From Typha latifolia (lineage: Eukaryota; Streptophyta; Magnoliopsida; Poales; Typhaceae): a DNA stretch of 64,000 bases. The notes beneath the pieces are model-generated. The model worked only from the letters and a program-made list of their open reading frames with translations. It was not told where the DNA came from and ran no database searches. Positions 24,089 to 34,090 of the stretch are shown piece after piece. The translations under genes and the position numbers were made by a program. The stretch covers positions 981,501-1,045,500 of the forward strand of contig CM034102.1 of assembly GCA_019914945.1 (NCBI GenBank). The letters run 5' to 3'. Position 1 is the first letter of the stretch. Each line of letters opens with the position of its first letter.

Positions 24089-24974
24089 AAAGACGAAACG
24101 CGTTATCTCGACTTGGTTGGTAGTTACGTGATTCCACACTCAACTCTCCTTTTCTCCGTGTCTGTTGTTGTGTACATAGCATTCATTGCAAAAACTCTAT
24201 TGTTGTCTAATTATTCATTGTTTCTTATTTTCCTGTACTTTAAAAAAAATATTAATGAAAGGCGACTCTCATATGTATATCATTATCATATTTCTAAGAG
24301 AGATAATTTTTAAGTTATTTTTTCCCTTATTATAAAACTATTTATTTTACATAATGGGTGGCAATGTAAAAGCCAAAGAGGTTGAATATAAATAATAAAA
24401 ATAAATAAATATAAGGTGGTATTTGTAATAAAAAAATTTATTTATTTATTTAATAATATTTTCTTTTAATGTTTCGCTGAGCTATCTTATATTACATCTA
24501 AAGCTCTTTCTTTCGCACGAGAAATGTAAACTTAACGAATGCTACTTTGTTTTGAATTTAGAAAATCTTATACAATATGTGTCATTTTAACCATCTAAAT
24601 TTTACTTTGTATAAAAGTGATAAATCTTATCTTAAAAGAGAGAGAAAATGAAAGAAAAAGAAAATTTTCAAATGTATCTTCTATGAAATATACAATGTAT
24701 ATGGTAGAAGCCTGGAAGGTATGAGACGTATCAATTTCACACAATCTTTCTCTTGCTAAGAGTAAAAGGAAAGATAATGATCCAAAAATAATAAAAAAAA
24801 AGAGTATAAGGAAAGATCACAAGCCAAGTGTGAACTACTCAAAACTCAACTAAGTCCAACCAATGTTTGTGCTTAAGAGTTAATGCACCACTATTTAATC
24901 TCTCCTCAGAAAACAATCAACCATTCTCCAGGGACGACTACTACTACCACTACATACTTTCACCTCCACAAAAA
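24089..24974. other. AT-rich intergenic region
   Basis: Very AT-rich with no open frame of interest. The 3' UTR of the gene ending at 24088 is presumably at its left end. The leader of the secreted protein starts near 24860. Confidence 0.55.
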
Positions 24975-25451
24975 ATGGACCATTCATTAGCCATACTACT
25001 CCCACTACTACTCATCATCATCTCAAACAATTCCAAAATGCAGGCCAAGGCTCAAAACCTTTGCCTATCTCAATTTGCACTTGCCAATGAGGCATGCAAC
25101 TTTATGAATCATCCAATTGAGACGATAGGGTTGGACGAAGACGAGCATCAACAATCACCACCAGCATCACCGCCACCAGCATTATCACCACCACATAAAT
25201 CCTGTAAAAATCACAGGAGGCATCACGACAATCACCATCACCACCACCAGCACCATCAGAGCCAGCATCCCGACCACCCCCTGGTCGGGGGCGGAAACAC
25301 GGCGTGTTGCCACCGGCTACAAGGAATAGATGATGCATGCATGTGCCAAATATTGAATCGCCTTCCTCAATTCGTCACCAGACCAACACACACCCTCACG
25401 CTGAGCCCAAATATTGGGTGTGTTGTATCTTACCAGTGCGGTGGTGTCTAA
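24975..25451 (+). CDS. Secreted eight-cysteine (LTP/2S albumin-like) protein with His-rich insert
   Basis: Intronless, 158 aa. A signal peptide is clear (MDHSLAILLPLLLIIISNNS, likely cut before QNLCLSQ). The mature part shows the eight-cysteine pattern of the bifunctional inhibitor/lipid-transfer/seed storage superfamily: C30, C41, CC 111-112, CMC 122-124, C149 and C155. A ninth Cys is at 77. The C2-CC loop is much longer than usual. It holds a Pro-rich stretch (SPPASPPPALSPP) and then 12 His between residues 80 and 101. Family members bind lipids or act in defence and cuticle or cell wall. The His cluster could bind Zn, Cu or Ni, an inference only. The ATG at 24975 was chosen because the earlier open codons contain no ATG and the signal peptide begins here. 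Confidence 0.8.
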   Translation: MDHSLAILLPLLLIIISNNSKMQAKAQNLCLSQFALANEACNFMNHPIETIGLDEDEHQQSPPASPPPALSPPHKSCKNHRRHHDNHHHHHQHHQSQHPDHPLVGGGNTACCHRLQGIDDACMCQILNRLPQFVTRPTHTLTLSPNIGCVVSYQCGGV

Positions 25452-27091
25452 TTAGTGATTAGATCCAAAGTCGAGTCTAATAATTTTGCCCTTCCTGCTC
25501 TTTTTGGGGGGCGCAAATTAGAGTCTCTGCAAGTAGATATAATTGGGTTAGTTTGCTTTAGGCGTTTACTATGAGCGTAATAGTGTAGCAAAGGTTAATT
25601 AATTACTCATATGTTTCTTCTCTTTAATTAGTATGGAGAGATAAATAAATTGTTCTCTCTCTCTTTTTTTATATAACTTTTAGGCCTAAATTGCAAAATG
25701 GGCTTAGTTCTGGCCCAATAGTAATATTGGGCTCATAAATGAGAAAATGGACTAGAAATTTAAGTTCAAAATATCTTTAACATATTTTAAATTGAGAAAG
25801 ATGGATGACCTAGTTACACTCTTGTTGAGTTAAAAAGCATTTGTTAAATAATGCTTATAATTTATAAACAATACTCTATGCAATAACCACAAACTTCAAT
25901 CCTAATAAATATTTAACAAGTTGAGTTGTCATGTTCATGCCAATGTTTCCAATGGGAGAGAATCCTAGAAGACCACAAGTTTAAGCAACCACTTCTAGCT
26001 CATCTACTTCCATTAATTTGTTCTCTTTTGTTTCTCTTCTTTCTTTAATTGCACTACTTAGTGAGCTAATCTCTTTGTTAATTAATTATTTAATTTGGAC
26101 TCACTCCCTTTCAGTGGGTTAACACTAGTTGTTTTACTTATTAAATTCTTGATTTTTTTTTAAAACTCAATTTTTTAACATTTTTGTATGCGAAGGAAAG
26201 GAGAAAAAAATTGTATGGTAGGAGAAGTGCGAGTAAACCACTACACCTTAGAAGTAGGGGTCCATGATGCTAATTCTTAAAAATAGATTAATAAGTACTC
26301 CCCTTCTAATAATAACCACTACTTTAAAAATGTACTAATGTTCTCTAATAATCTCAAGTACTTAAATTAACTATTAATCACATTTCTCTCCACTTGATGG
26401 AAGCCAACAAATGAAGGTGGTAGGGGATTGCAAACTTCTTAGAAGATTCTTTTCATATCCAACATCTATTATCCGCAAAGTTTCGCATAAGGGATGATTA
26501 ATTCACGAATAAAAATAAGAATCGAGATATTTTTTGCCCGGACCAATAGGAGAAATATTCCAATTTCTGAATAGAAAGTGAACATGCAATCCAGGGAGAT
26601 ATCCTTGTCACAATCTGAATTTATTCTTGAATCCTATGCTCCTACCCTTTTTTCCTCTTTTATAATCAACGATGGAGAGTATCACATTAAGGATGTACAT
26701 AAGAAGTTGTACCTTTCTTATCCAGCAACTGCATACCACTCACCTTTTATTCTCCCTTGTTATCTTGCAGCCACTAAGGGTATCTGTTCCAAAGTTTAGG
26801 CTATGGTCATGGTCAACAACAACACTTGCATGCATGCAAACATAACTATCCCTTTCATGTGCCCTAGAAACTACTATTATCCCAAGAAAATACTAGTCTA
26901 GCTAGTTGCATGATGCCAAACTAGGATTGTAACATTATACATGTATATATTGTACTAATTATCCGAATTGAAGACTTTGTTACTTGATGAGTTCGATATA
27001 TGTCGGATAACTAGTTGACCTAATAACTATCTAGGGTTCGGTTATTTTAACGAGAGGTGGAAAATATAAGTGAAAAATAGATATATGAATC

Positions 27092-27094
<3 letters not shown>

Positions 27095-27130
<36 letters not shown>
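27095..27130. repeat. (TA)n microsatellite
   Basis: About 18 TA units in the intergenic region upstream of the isopentenyltransferase gene. Confidence 0.95.
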
Positions 27131-27135
<5 letters not shown>

Positions 27136-27670
27136 AAGTTTGATTCATTTCATCTCAAAGTTTGTCGTTCTTGTAAGTTGCATGCATGTAGGTACCATTC
27201 CTTTGTCACATTGGATGCAAACCCTAGGAATCTTGAATTCAAACGCGTTTAATAGTAGTGCACAAGCCCTAGAGGGCTATGGCTGGAATAAATGAATAAT
27301 TAACTTTACCTTCCTTTATGCTCTCCCTCTTGTATGATATTTTTCCGAACGTAACTGAGAAGGACTTTTTCTAAAATCTCAAATAATCAAATTCCCATGC
27401 ATCCAATACCTTCAAATCCCTTCTCCTCGAGTCCTCCAAAGCATCCTCCCAAGTTTACAACTTGATCAAATTTCTTTTTTTTCCTCTCAAGTCGTCGCCT
27501 CAAATGTCAATGGAAACTTAATTGGGACAAAGAAAAGAAGGGCCTGTGTTGCAAATAGTCACTCTTAGTCTTAGAACAACAGCAAATATAACAGGAGGTC
27601 AACTAGACAACGCCAAGCTGATGAATGACAATTGAGAATCTTCATGTCAAGCTTATGCTTGAATTCTACG

Positions 27671-27688
27671 GCTCGGATTCTGATACCA
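27671..27688 (-). mobile_element. Possible LTR-retrotransposon primer-binding-site relic
   Basis: On the minus strand the sequence reads ...aattaaca then TGGTATCAGAATCCGAGC. Many plant Copia elements have an LTR ending in CA followed by TGGTATCAGAGC, complementary to initiator tRNA-Met. The match is imperfect and no LTR pair or gag/pol was found, so this is a relic at best. Confidence 0.35.
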
Positions 27689-27966
27689 TGTTAATTAAGC
27701 CACTTTTTCAACTATTTTGATGCTTACTAGTCACTACAATGATTAATTACTTCGATTTATTCACAATAACTTTAGATTATTCTCCTCTAATAATATAAAA
27801 GGAGATGATGCGATGATGTTATTTTGCCAACGCCAAAACATGCAACGACTCCTCCTCCTCCTCCTACTACTACTAGTTGATCACTTGAAATGAGAATAAA
27901 TATACATAGCATCCATCTCCTCTTGGGATTGATTAGCTTTGGGTGAATTGGATCTACTTATTCTAT

Positions 27967-28989
27967 ATGAGAATATCTTTATCCGGCACCAGAAGCCTTC
28001 TCCACCGGAGTCTGATGCCGGCCGTGGCTGTTGCCCGTGAAAACGACTACTATTATTACTACTACCAGCAGAGACGAAGGAAGATGAGCATGGTGGTGAT
28101 CATGGGGGCGACGGGGACCGGGAAGTCAAAGCTTTCCATCGACGTCGCGACGAGGGTCGGCGGGGAGGTGGTTAACTCCGACAAGATACAGGTGTACCGC
28201 GGCCTCGACATCACCACCAACAAGATATCCGCGGCGGATCGCCGCGGCGTGCCGCACCACCTCCTCGGCGACATCAACCCTGCCGCCGGCGAGCTGATGC
28301 CGGCGGGGTTCCGGTCTCTGGCCGGCTGCGCCGTAACCGGGATCGCCGAGCGAGGCCGCGTGCCGGTGGTGGCCGGCGGGTCGAACTCGTTCATCCACGC
28401 GCTCGTGGCCGACGGCTTCGTGCCCGGCTCCGACCCGTTCGCGGCGGCGAGGCGGCGGAGGTGGGGGGTGAGGTGCCGGTGCTGCTTTGTTTGGGTGGAC
28501 GTGGAGGGGGAGTTGTTGGGGGAGTATTTGGACCGGAGGGTGGACGAGATGGTGGAGGGCGGGATGGTTGGGGAGCTGCAGGAGTACTTGGAGAGAGGCG
28601 CGAGGCACGTGGGGTTGGGGAAGGCGATTGGGGTGCCGGAGTTCGGCAAGTTTTTCCGGAAGGAGTGGGGTCACGAGGAGGCGGTGGCGGCGGTGAAGGC
28701 GAACACGCGGCGGCTCGCGGCGGCCCAGGTGGGGAAGATACGAAAGATGGGAGAGGAGTGGGGTTGGGCGATGACGAGGGTGGACGCCACGGCGGCGGTG
28801 GCGGCGAGATTGTACGGGAAGGGCAAGAAAGCCGAAGCAGCCTCCTGGGAACGAGATGTACTGGGTCCCACCATGGAAGCTCTGGAAAGCTTCCTACGTG
28901 GCGGCAACGAAGAGGAAGAGGAAGAGGAAGAGGAAGAGGAGGAGGTGCAAGAAGAACAACTCATCCTTCCTTTTCACTTAAGAGTATGA
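27967..28989 (+). CDS. IPT: Adenylate isopentenyltransferase (cytokinin synthase)
   Basis: Intronless, 340 aa. The enzyme transfers the isopentenyl group of dimethylallyl diphosphate to ATP/ADP/AMP, the first step of cytokinin synthesis. The P-loop is GATGTGKS (47-54), followed by EVVNSDKIQVYRGLDITTNK, GVPHHLLGDI, VPVVAGGSNSFIHAL and HVGLGKAIGVPEF, all typical of plant ATP/ADP IPTs rather than tRNA-type IPTs (no C-terminal zinc finger). The 40 residues before the P-loop are basic and could be a plastid transit peptide. They include a run of six Tyr (28-33) that looks like slippage. The C-terminus carries a Glu run from GAA/GAG repeats. The frame is open upstream, but 27967 is the first ATG. 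An internal ATG at residue 40 (MSMVVIMGATG) is a possible second start giving a cytosolic form. Confidence 0.92.
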   Translation: MRISLSGTRSLLHRSLMPAVAVARENDYYYYYYQQRRRKMSMVVIMGATGTGKSKLSIDVATRVGGEVVNSDKIQVYRGLDITTNKISAADRRGVPHHLLGDINPAAGELMPAGFRSLAGCAVTGIAERGRVPVVAGGSNSFIHALVADGFVPGSDPFAAARRRRWGVRCRCCFVWVDVEGELLGEYLDRRVDEMVEGGMVGELQEYLERGARHVGLGKAIGVPEFGKFFRKEWGHEEAVAAVKANTRRLAAAQVGKIRKMGEEWGWAMTRVDATAAVAARLYGKGKKAEAASWERDVLGPTMEALESFLRGGNEEEEEEEEEEEEVQEEQLILPFHLRV

Positions 28990-29639
28990 CTTGTTTAGTT
29001 TCATATTCTCTGAGTTATTCATATTCGATAGCTCTAACTGCGCCCCAGTTTAGAAATCTCAATTTATTCTATCTCACAGAGTTAGAGATTAAAAATAAAA
29101 ACAGAGAGAGAGAGAGAGAGAGAGAGAAAACAAGTCTGTGAGCACTTTTTCTTCTCTGTTTCTAAGATTCCACATTGAATCGAAAGAGAGAGAAAAGATA
29201 AAGAGTAATGGAGGTTTTTTATATATATATATTTTTTGTTTTTTCTGTGGAAGGTTTTGATGAATGAATAATTAATTACTCACTCTTTGCATTTTAATCC
29301 TTTCTTTCTTTTTCTCATTCTTCTTAATGATTCACTTTGGTATCCTCCATTCTCACTCACGTTTTGAGTGTGAACAATGCAAAAGGGTGCAAAGTGATTG
29401 GCTTTTACCTTTTCCTCCTTGCCATGGTGGAGGGTGAGGGCCCCAGATGGGGCTCCCCCTTACGTTCTTCTTCAAAGCCGACCCCCAAGTGATGTCCCCG
29501 CCTTCACGTCAGTCTCCTCCTGGAGATCGACATGCTACCGAGCCGTGTTCTTAGAGCTCGATTGTGAGAGGAGAAGTCCCAAGACGCCCACGAATAGGAC
29601 TAATCTCAGACGAGCAACTAGTTAGACTAGCGCAGACGT
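28990..29639. other. Intergenic, with AG microsatellite
   Basis: Downstream flank of the IPT gene. A (AG)n tract lies at about 29102-29127. The right edge meets the LINE remnant. Short reading frames near 29400-29640 could be the 5' end of the LINE, but I cannot tie them to a domain. Confidence 0.5.
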
Positions 29640-29689
29640 CCACAGAGTCTCTTGAAATAGACCCAGATGTGTCGGAGGATAGCAGATCA

Positions 29690-30130
29690 AAGTGGAAGAT
29701 GACCGTTTATGGTAAGTTCTTTGGTAAGTCCTCCCACTCCATATAGTTAAACTGGAGCTTATGAGGCAATGGAAACTGTCCGAACCAGTCTTAATTGTGG
29801 ATAAAATTGAGGATTTTTCCTCTTAAAATCTGCTAATGAAGAGGATATGGGAGCAGTCCTCACTGAGGGCCCATGTCGATAAGAGTTTTAACTCTTTAAC
29901 TTAATGAAATGAAACCGAATTTCCGACCAAGGGAGGAAGTAATTACTGTTGCCTATGGAAACCTCATATCTTGGTGCAGATTGCTGCTTTGGTGGGCAAA
30001 CCCTTCAGGATAAATGATACTATAATGATATTATGCTCATCTTTGGGAGTTATGGATCTGTTGTGCTACGCAGAGGATGTTATGCGAGAGTTTATGATGA
30101 GCTTAGTCTTAATGATGAGCTTGGTCTTAA
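29690..30130 (+). pseudogene. LINE ORF1 fragment, DUF4283 domain
   Basis: WKMTVYGKFFGKS, then IVKLELMRQWKLSEP, GFFLLKSANEEDMGAVLTEG and IAALVGKPFRINDT are spread over several frames. They match the layout of the DUF4283 domain common in plant LINE ORF1 proteins (Gly-Lys-Phe start, Phe-Phe-Leu strand, GxPFR). At least two frameshifts and a stop separate them. The domain normally accompanies a zinc knuckle and binds nucleic acid; this copy is dead. Confidence 0.6.
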
Positions 30131-30829
30131 CAAGCTAGAATGTCCTAGTAAGCCGGTGATGGAGGATCACTAAAATGGTGATGATAAAGGCAAGTTCCCT
30201 ATGGATACCACCACGAATCATCAAACCTTTACATGTGATTGTGATGATGTGGCTATAAAGAGTACTAAGGTGGTTCAATCGGATTATGGACCAAGGATAT
30301 TAGTCAACCATCGTCCTTCCTGTGTCGGAAGTGGCGGCGGCGGCGCTCACGGTGGTTACAACCACTGTGACCGTGGAGACAGACACACAGTTGGACTAGG
30401 TTAGTTTGACTCGCACTAGGGAACCGTTGGTTCAAAACCAAGTTGAGCCTAGGCTCGAGCGAGACGCCTTGATTGATGTGGCTATAAAGACTCTCACACA
30501 CCTCGAGGTGCCAACGGATACCAAGGCTCCGCCTCAGAATGGGGAGACACTAAAGGGGGTTGGGCTCAAGGCTCCCTTGAAACCAAATATGCATTTCCTG
30601 GTTGGAAGTATCTTGAGTAGACTTACTATCGATAGTAAGTTGCCACGTAGAACTAGCCTACGTGAACGCCCTCTCACACGTCTAATCTCGGTGGGAGGGT
30701 TTTAGGTTCTTGTCTTGGATCCGAGTAAGCAACAACCCGTTAATACTTAAATATTGGTGAGAAAAATATATCATGAAGCATTTTTCAATTTTTTACAAGC
30801 ATTTGTGTGAATCTGCTGCATAGCTTAGA

Positions 30830-31458
30830 GATGATTTTACGCGTTACACTGGTGATAGGCGCTCTACTTGTATCATTCATGACCCTTGGATCTTTGGTAT
30901 GTCTATTGCTTGGAAACCGACTTACTTGAATATGAACATTAAGTTCGGGACCAAAAAAGTTGCTAGATTGATACGTCTAGGTAACTGGGATGCTAATAGA
31001 GTCAATTTTTTGACTGATTTTGGGGAGCAAATCCTTAATTTGCAACTTCCAAGAATCCCCACAAGAGATGTTTGGATTTGGATGCATGATACTAAGAGTC
31101 TTCCTACGCTCAAATCAACTTATCGCTTTCTGTTCCAAAAATCTATTGTACAATTTTCTAATACTGACAAAAAAATAAAAAATCTCTATGGAATTTGAAT
31201 ATTTCCTCGAGGAATAAATGTTTCCGTTGAAAACTAACGAGGGGAAGATTGCTAACCAAAGATAGACTTTTTAAATGCGGCCTCTTAATTGACGCTAGAT
31301 GTAATATATGTAGTAGGGATAGATCTGTGGAGCATCTTTTTCTTGAATGTGATGTGGCCCGTCAATTTTGGGACCTTTCTATGAATGTTTTGCGTATCCA
31401 TTTTTTTTTTAACGAGGACTGGTCGTTAGGGACTAGATTTATGATGGGGGCATACTAA
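30830..31458 (+). pseudogene. LINE reverse-transcriptase zinc-binding region (zf-RVT) fragment
   Basis: It begins with YTGDRRSTCIIHDPWIFG (normally just downstream of the reverse transcriptase), continues as WDANRVNFLTDFGEQIL, and ends with TKDRLFKCGLLIDARCNIC and VEHLFLECDVARQFWD, the Cys/His zinc-binding block. A TGA occurs near 31225, where a Trp codon would be expected (CFR then stop then KLTRGRLL), a simple nonsense change. A stop and frame change near 31195 adds to it. No intact polymerase motifs are present. Confidence 0.7.
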
Positions 31459-31584
31459 CTCCTTTTCTCTTGCTATAATTGTGAATTCTCTTTGACAAAT
31501 TTAAAAAATTCAGAACACCTATATTTTCAAAGACGCCAAACCTTCTGTTCACTAATCTATCAAAAACTTGAATAAGAATTTCAC

Positions 31585-31795
31585 AATGCCTAAGTGGCAC
31601 TCCCCAAACTCTGGTGTTATTAAGATAAATGTTGATGGTACTTTTAATCCTACGAGACTAAATAGGGAGGAGGGGGTGAATTTTCAGAGATGCTAATGTG
31701 GTGTTTTGTTGGCAGGAGATGTACCGTGCAAAGGAATAGAAACTGATTCCCAAATCCTGATTAAATTTCTATATCAACAATCAAATCCTTAGAAA
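31585..31795 (+). pseudogene. LINE RNase H-like fragment
   Basis: KWHSPNSGVIKINVDGTFNP is the start of the plant RNase H-like domain (W.P...G.IK.NVDG). IFRDANVVFCWQ follows in a shifted frame, then GIETDSQILIKFLYQ. The last block normally lies about 60 residues further on, so an internal deletion is likely. Confidence 0.6.
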
Positions 31796-32568
31796 ATCAA
31801 ATCAATTTTGGATGATTGTAGATATCCGATGTCTACTTTTTCAAACATAACTATTTATCATACCAATCGCTAGCACATTACATCAAATAATGTAGAGATT
31901 TTTCTTTTTTTTCTTTGTTCTTTTTTGTTAGGATGGATTAGGAATACTTAATTTTCAATCTATTTTGGCTAGAGATACACTTTGAGATATAAGTCAATCC
32001 CGGTGGTTGTTTGTTAACGAAGTTTACTTTAAAAGAAAAAGGTCTGAGATGAGTTCTACCCAGTTGTGACGTCATTATTAATTAATTAGAAATTTATTAT
32101 GTCTATATACGTGGCAGGATAAAACGGATCGGAACAATTGTACCTTCACCTACACGTCCATTTCCCACGTTTGAATATGGATTTTAGTCTATACATATAA
32201 ATTTTGAAAATAAATAAATAAAATAATTTTTATAAACTTTTTTAGAGTTTTATCTAATAATTTGAGCTCAATTTTTTTTATTAACTATAAAATAAGATCT
32301 TTATTTTTAAAATAATTATTTTATATTTACTTGTATTCTAGAATAAAAATATAATATGGAGTTTTTATAAAATTATCATAAATTCCTTTTTAATTTGATA
32401 TAAAATAGATCTTTGAGGCATTGAGCTTTATGATATTTAGTTATTATTCTGAAATATAATTTTTTTTTTATTTTAAATAGAAAAAAAATATTTTTTAAAA
32501 TAAAAGGGGGCTAAGGTTTTTATAGAATCTTATTTTACTTAGATATGAACTCCCCTGTCTCCCAACAA

Positions 32569-32583
32569 TTTGATATCAGAATC
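32569..32583 (+). mobile_element. Possible LTR-retrotransposon primer-binding-site relic
   Basis: The sequence caacaatttgatatcagaat resembles the end of a Copia-type LTR (ending CA) plus the TGGTATCAGAGC site for initiator tRNA-Met, with substitutions. No LTR pair or coding part was found nearby. Confidence 0.3.
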
Positions 32584-34054
32584 ATTGGTGCATTATTTAG
32601 ACTATTGCTAAATAATAATAAGTAATATCTCAATTACCATTTGGCCGATAGCTGACTTTATCCCCCAATAAATCTGGATAAATATGAGACCTCAGTCAAA
32701 AAGTTATCCCACTCAACTCTTAACTGTGTTTAGATTACTAGATAAATCCCTCTGGTTAGTCCCATCACATTATAATTTTGTCTCATGGTCTTTGCACTCA
32801 TACCATTACTAATTTAAAATAAAACCTAAAATGAAAATTTTGAGAGGTTCTTAGTGAAATAATAAATAACTGGTAGGAATTAGGATCCATTGATGTGATC
32901 CCTCTTGCAAGTATTTAAAAAATTCATTTGCTATTTCTTAATCAAGTTTTGAAAGTGACTTTATTAATTCATAAAATGCAGTTCTAAGGTATGTTAGCTA
33001 AATGTTTAGAACTCTTTTATGGAGGTGAATTAATTATATTCAGAATATTATTTTATTTCTAACAAAAATATTTGAAGTTAACAACAGGCAAATATAATAG
33101 TGTTGGGCCGGGTAAAAGCTTTATAAGGCCCATGAGTCGGCCCAACAACTCTCTTACTGGGCTCTCAGCACTAAGCCCATCTACAGTCCATGACTCTAAT
33201 CTTGACCCAATACTTGGCCCAGGGTGTAAACCGGGCGAGCCCGAGTGAGAGCGAGCCGACTTTGTTCAAGTTCTTTAGTTCGTTTACTCTCAAGCCAAGC
33301 TGAGCTCGAGTAGCTTATTTATTTTGAAGGTCTTATACTTGGCTTGTATATATATATTTTTTTCTTTTCTATATATTCAAAAGTAAATATAATTATAAAA
33401 TATTTTGGAATCCTTTACAAAGACTACTCAATCTAATGTCCGTTAGGTTCATAGAATTATTTTAGAGAGATTTTGGGAAATGCAAAGAGAAAGAATTGAC
33501 TAAAAAGAAAAGAAGAAAGAGAGCATTCCTCTCTCTTACTGTGTCTTTGTTTTTTATTCAATCTGATTGGAAATGGAAGCAATTAAGAAAGAAGTCAAAT
33601 GCAGTGGGCTCCTATGTCGACCCAAGTAGGAGGAGGAATGGTGTGGTCCGGATCGAATCAGAACCGACGATCGATGTGGGCTCGGCACACAGATTGCTCC
33701 AACCCCGGAATTTGATTTCAAGGATACGATTCCGATATCTCAATCCAGATGCAGCGAATAAGATAAAAGATATCGGGATTTATTTACCCCACAACAGATA
33801 AACGGATAGATAAGATAAATTAAAATAGTTTGTGGAGGAGAAATCCAGCAAATAGAAAAAAATTATATATATAATATTTTGTCTTTTAATAAAATTATAA
33901 TATACATCTTATATTTTTAACGAATATATGTAAAAAAATTATAAAAATATCATTAACTAAGTCACACTAAGAATATTTTAATTATTTTAAAAATAAAAAT
34001 ATGTTTACTTAAAAAAAATATTTTTATTGTATTAGTTCAAATATAATTTAGGAA

Positions 34055-34058
<4 letters not shown>

Positions 34059-34087
<29 letters not shown>
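34059..34087. repeat. (TA)n microsatellite
   Basis: About 14 TA units in intergenic DNA. Confidence 0.9.

Positions 34088-34090
<3 letters not shown>

Larger units (their letters stand above)
25452..27966. other. Intergenic, AT-rich, with repeat relics
   Basis: About 2.5 kb with no supported gene. It holds a (TA)n tract at about 27095-27130 and a minus-strand relic of an LTR retrotransposon primer-binding site at 27671-27688. The last few hundred bases are presumably the promoter of the isopentenyltransferase gene. Confidence 0.55.
29640..31795 (+). mobile_element. Degenerate LINE (non-LTR retrotransposon) with internal deletions
   Basis: Three pieces lie in the order of a plant LINE: an ORF1 DUF4283-type domain (about 29690-30130), a reverse-transcriptase zinc-binding region (about 30830-31460) and RNase H-like fragments (about 31590-31780). 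Between the first and second pieces the endonuclease and reverse transcriptase (normally some 2-3 kb) are missing. The RNase H part also seems shortened. Stops and frameshifts break every piece. No target-site duplication or poly-A tail was located, so the ends are approximate. Confidence 0.75.

Noticed and set aside
28461..29141. Gly-rich 226-codon frame overlapping the isopentenyltransferase
   Set aside because: Out-of-frame shadow of a GC-rich gene with clear P-loop and family motifs.
31249..31458. Small zinc-finger gene
   Set aside because: The Cys/His block is the zf-RVT end of a LINE, with LINE pieces on both sides and a nonsense codon just upstream.
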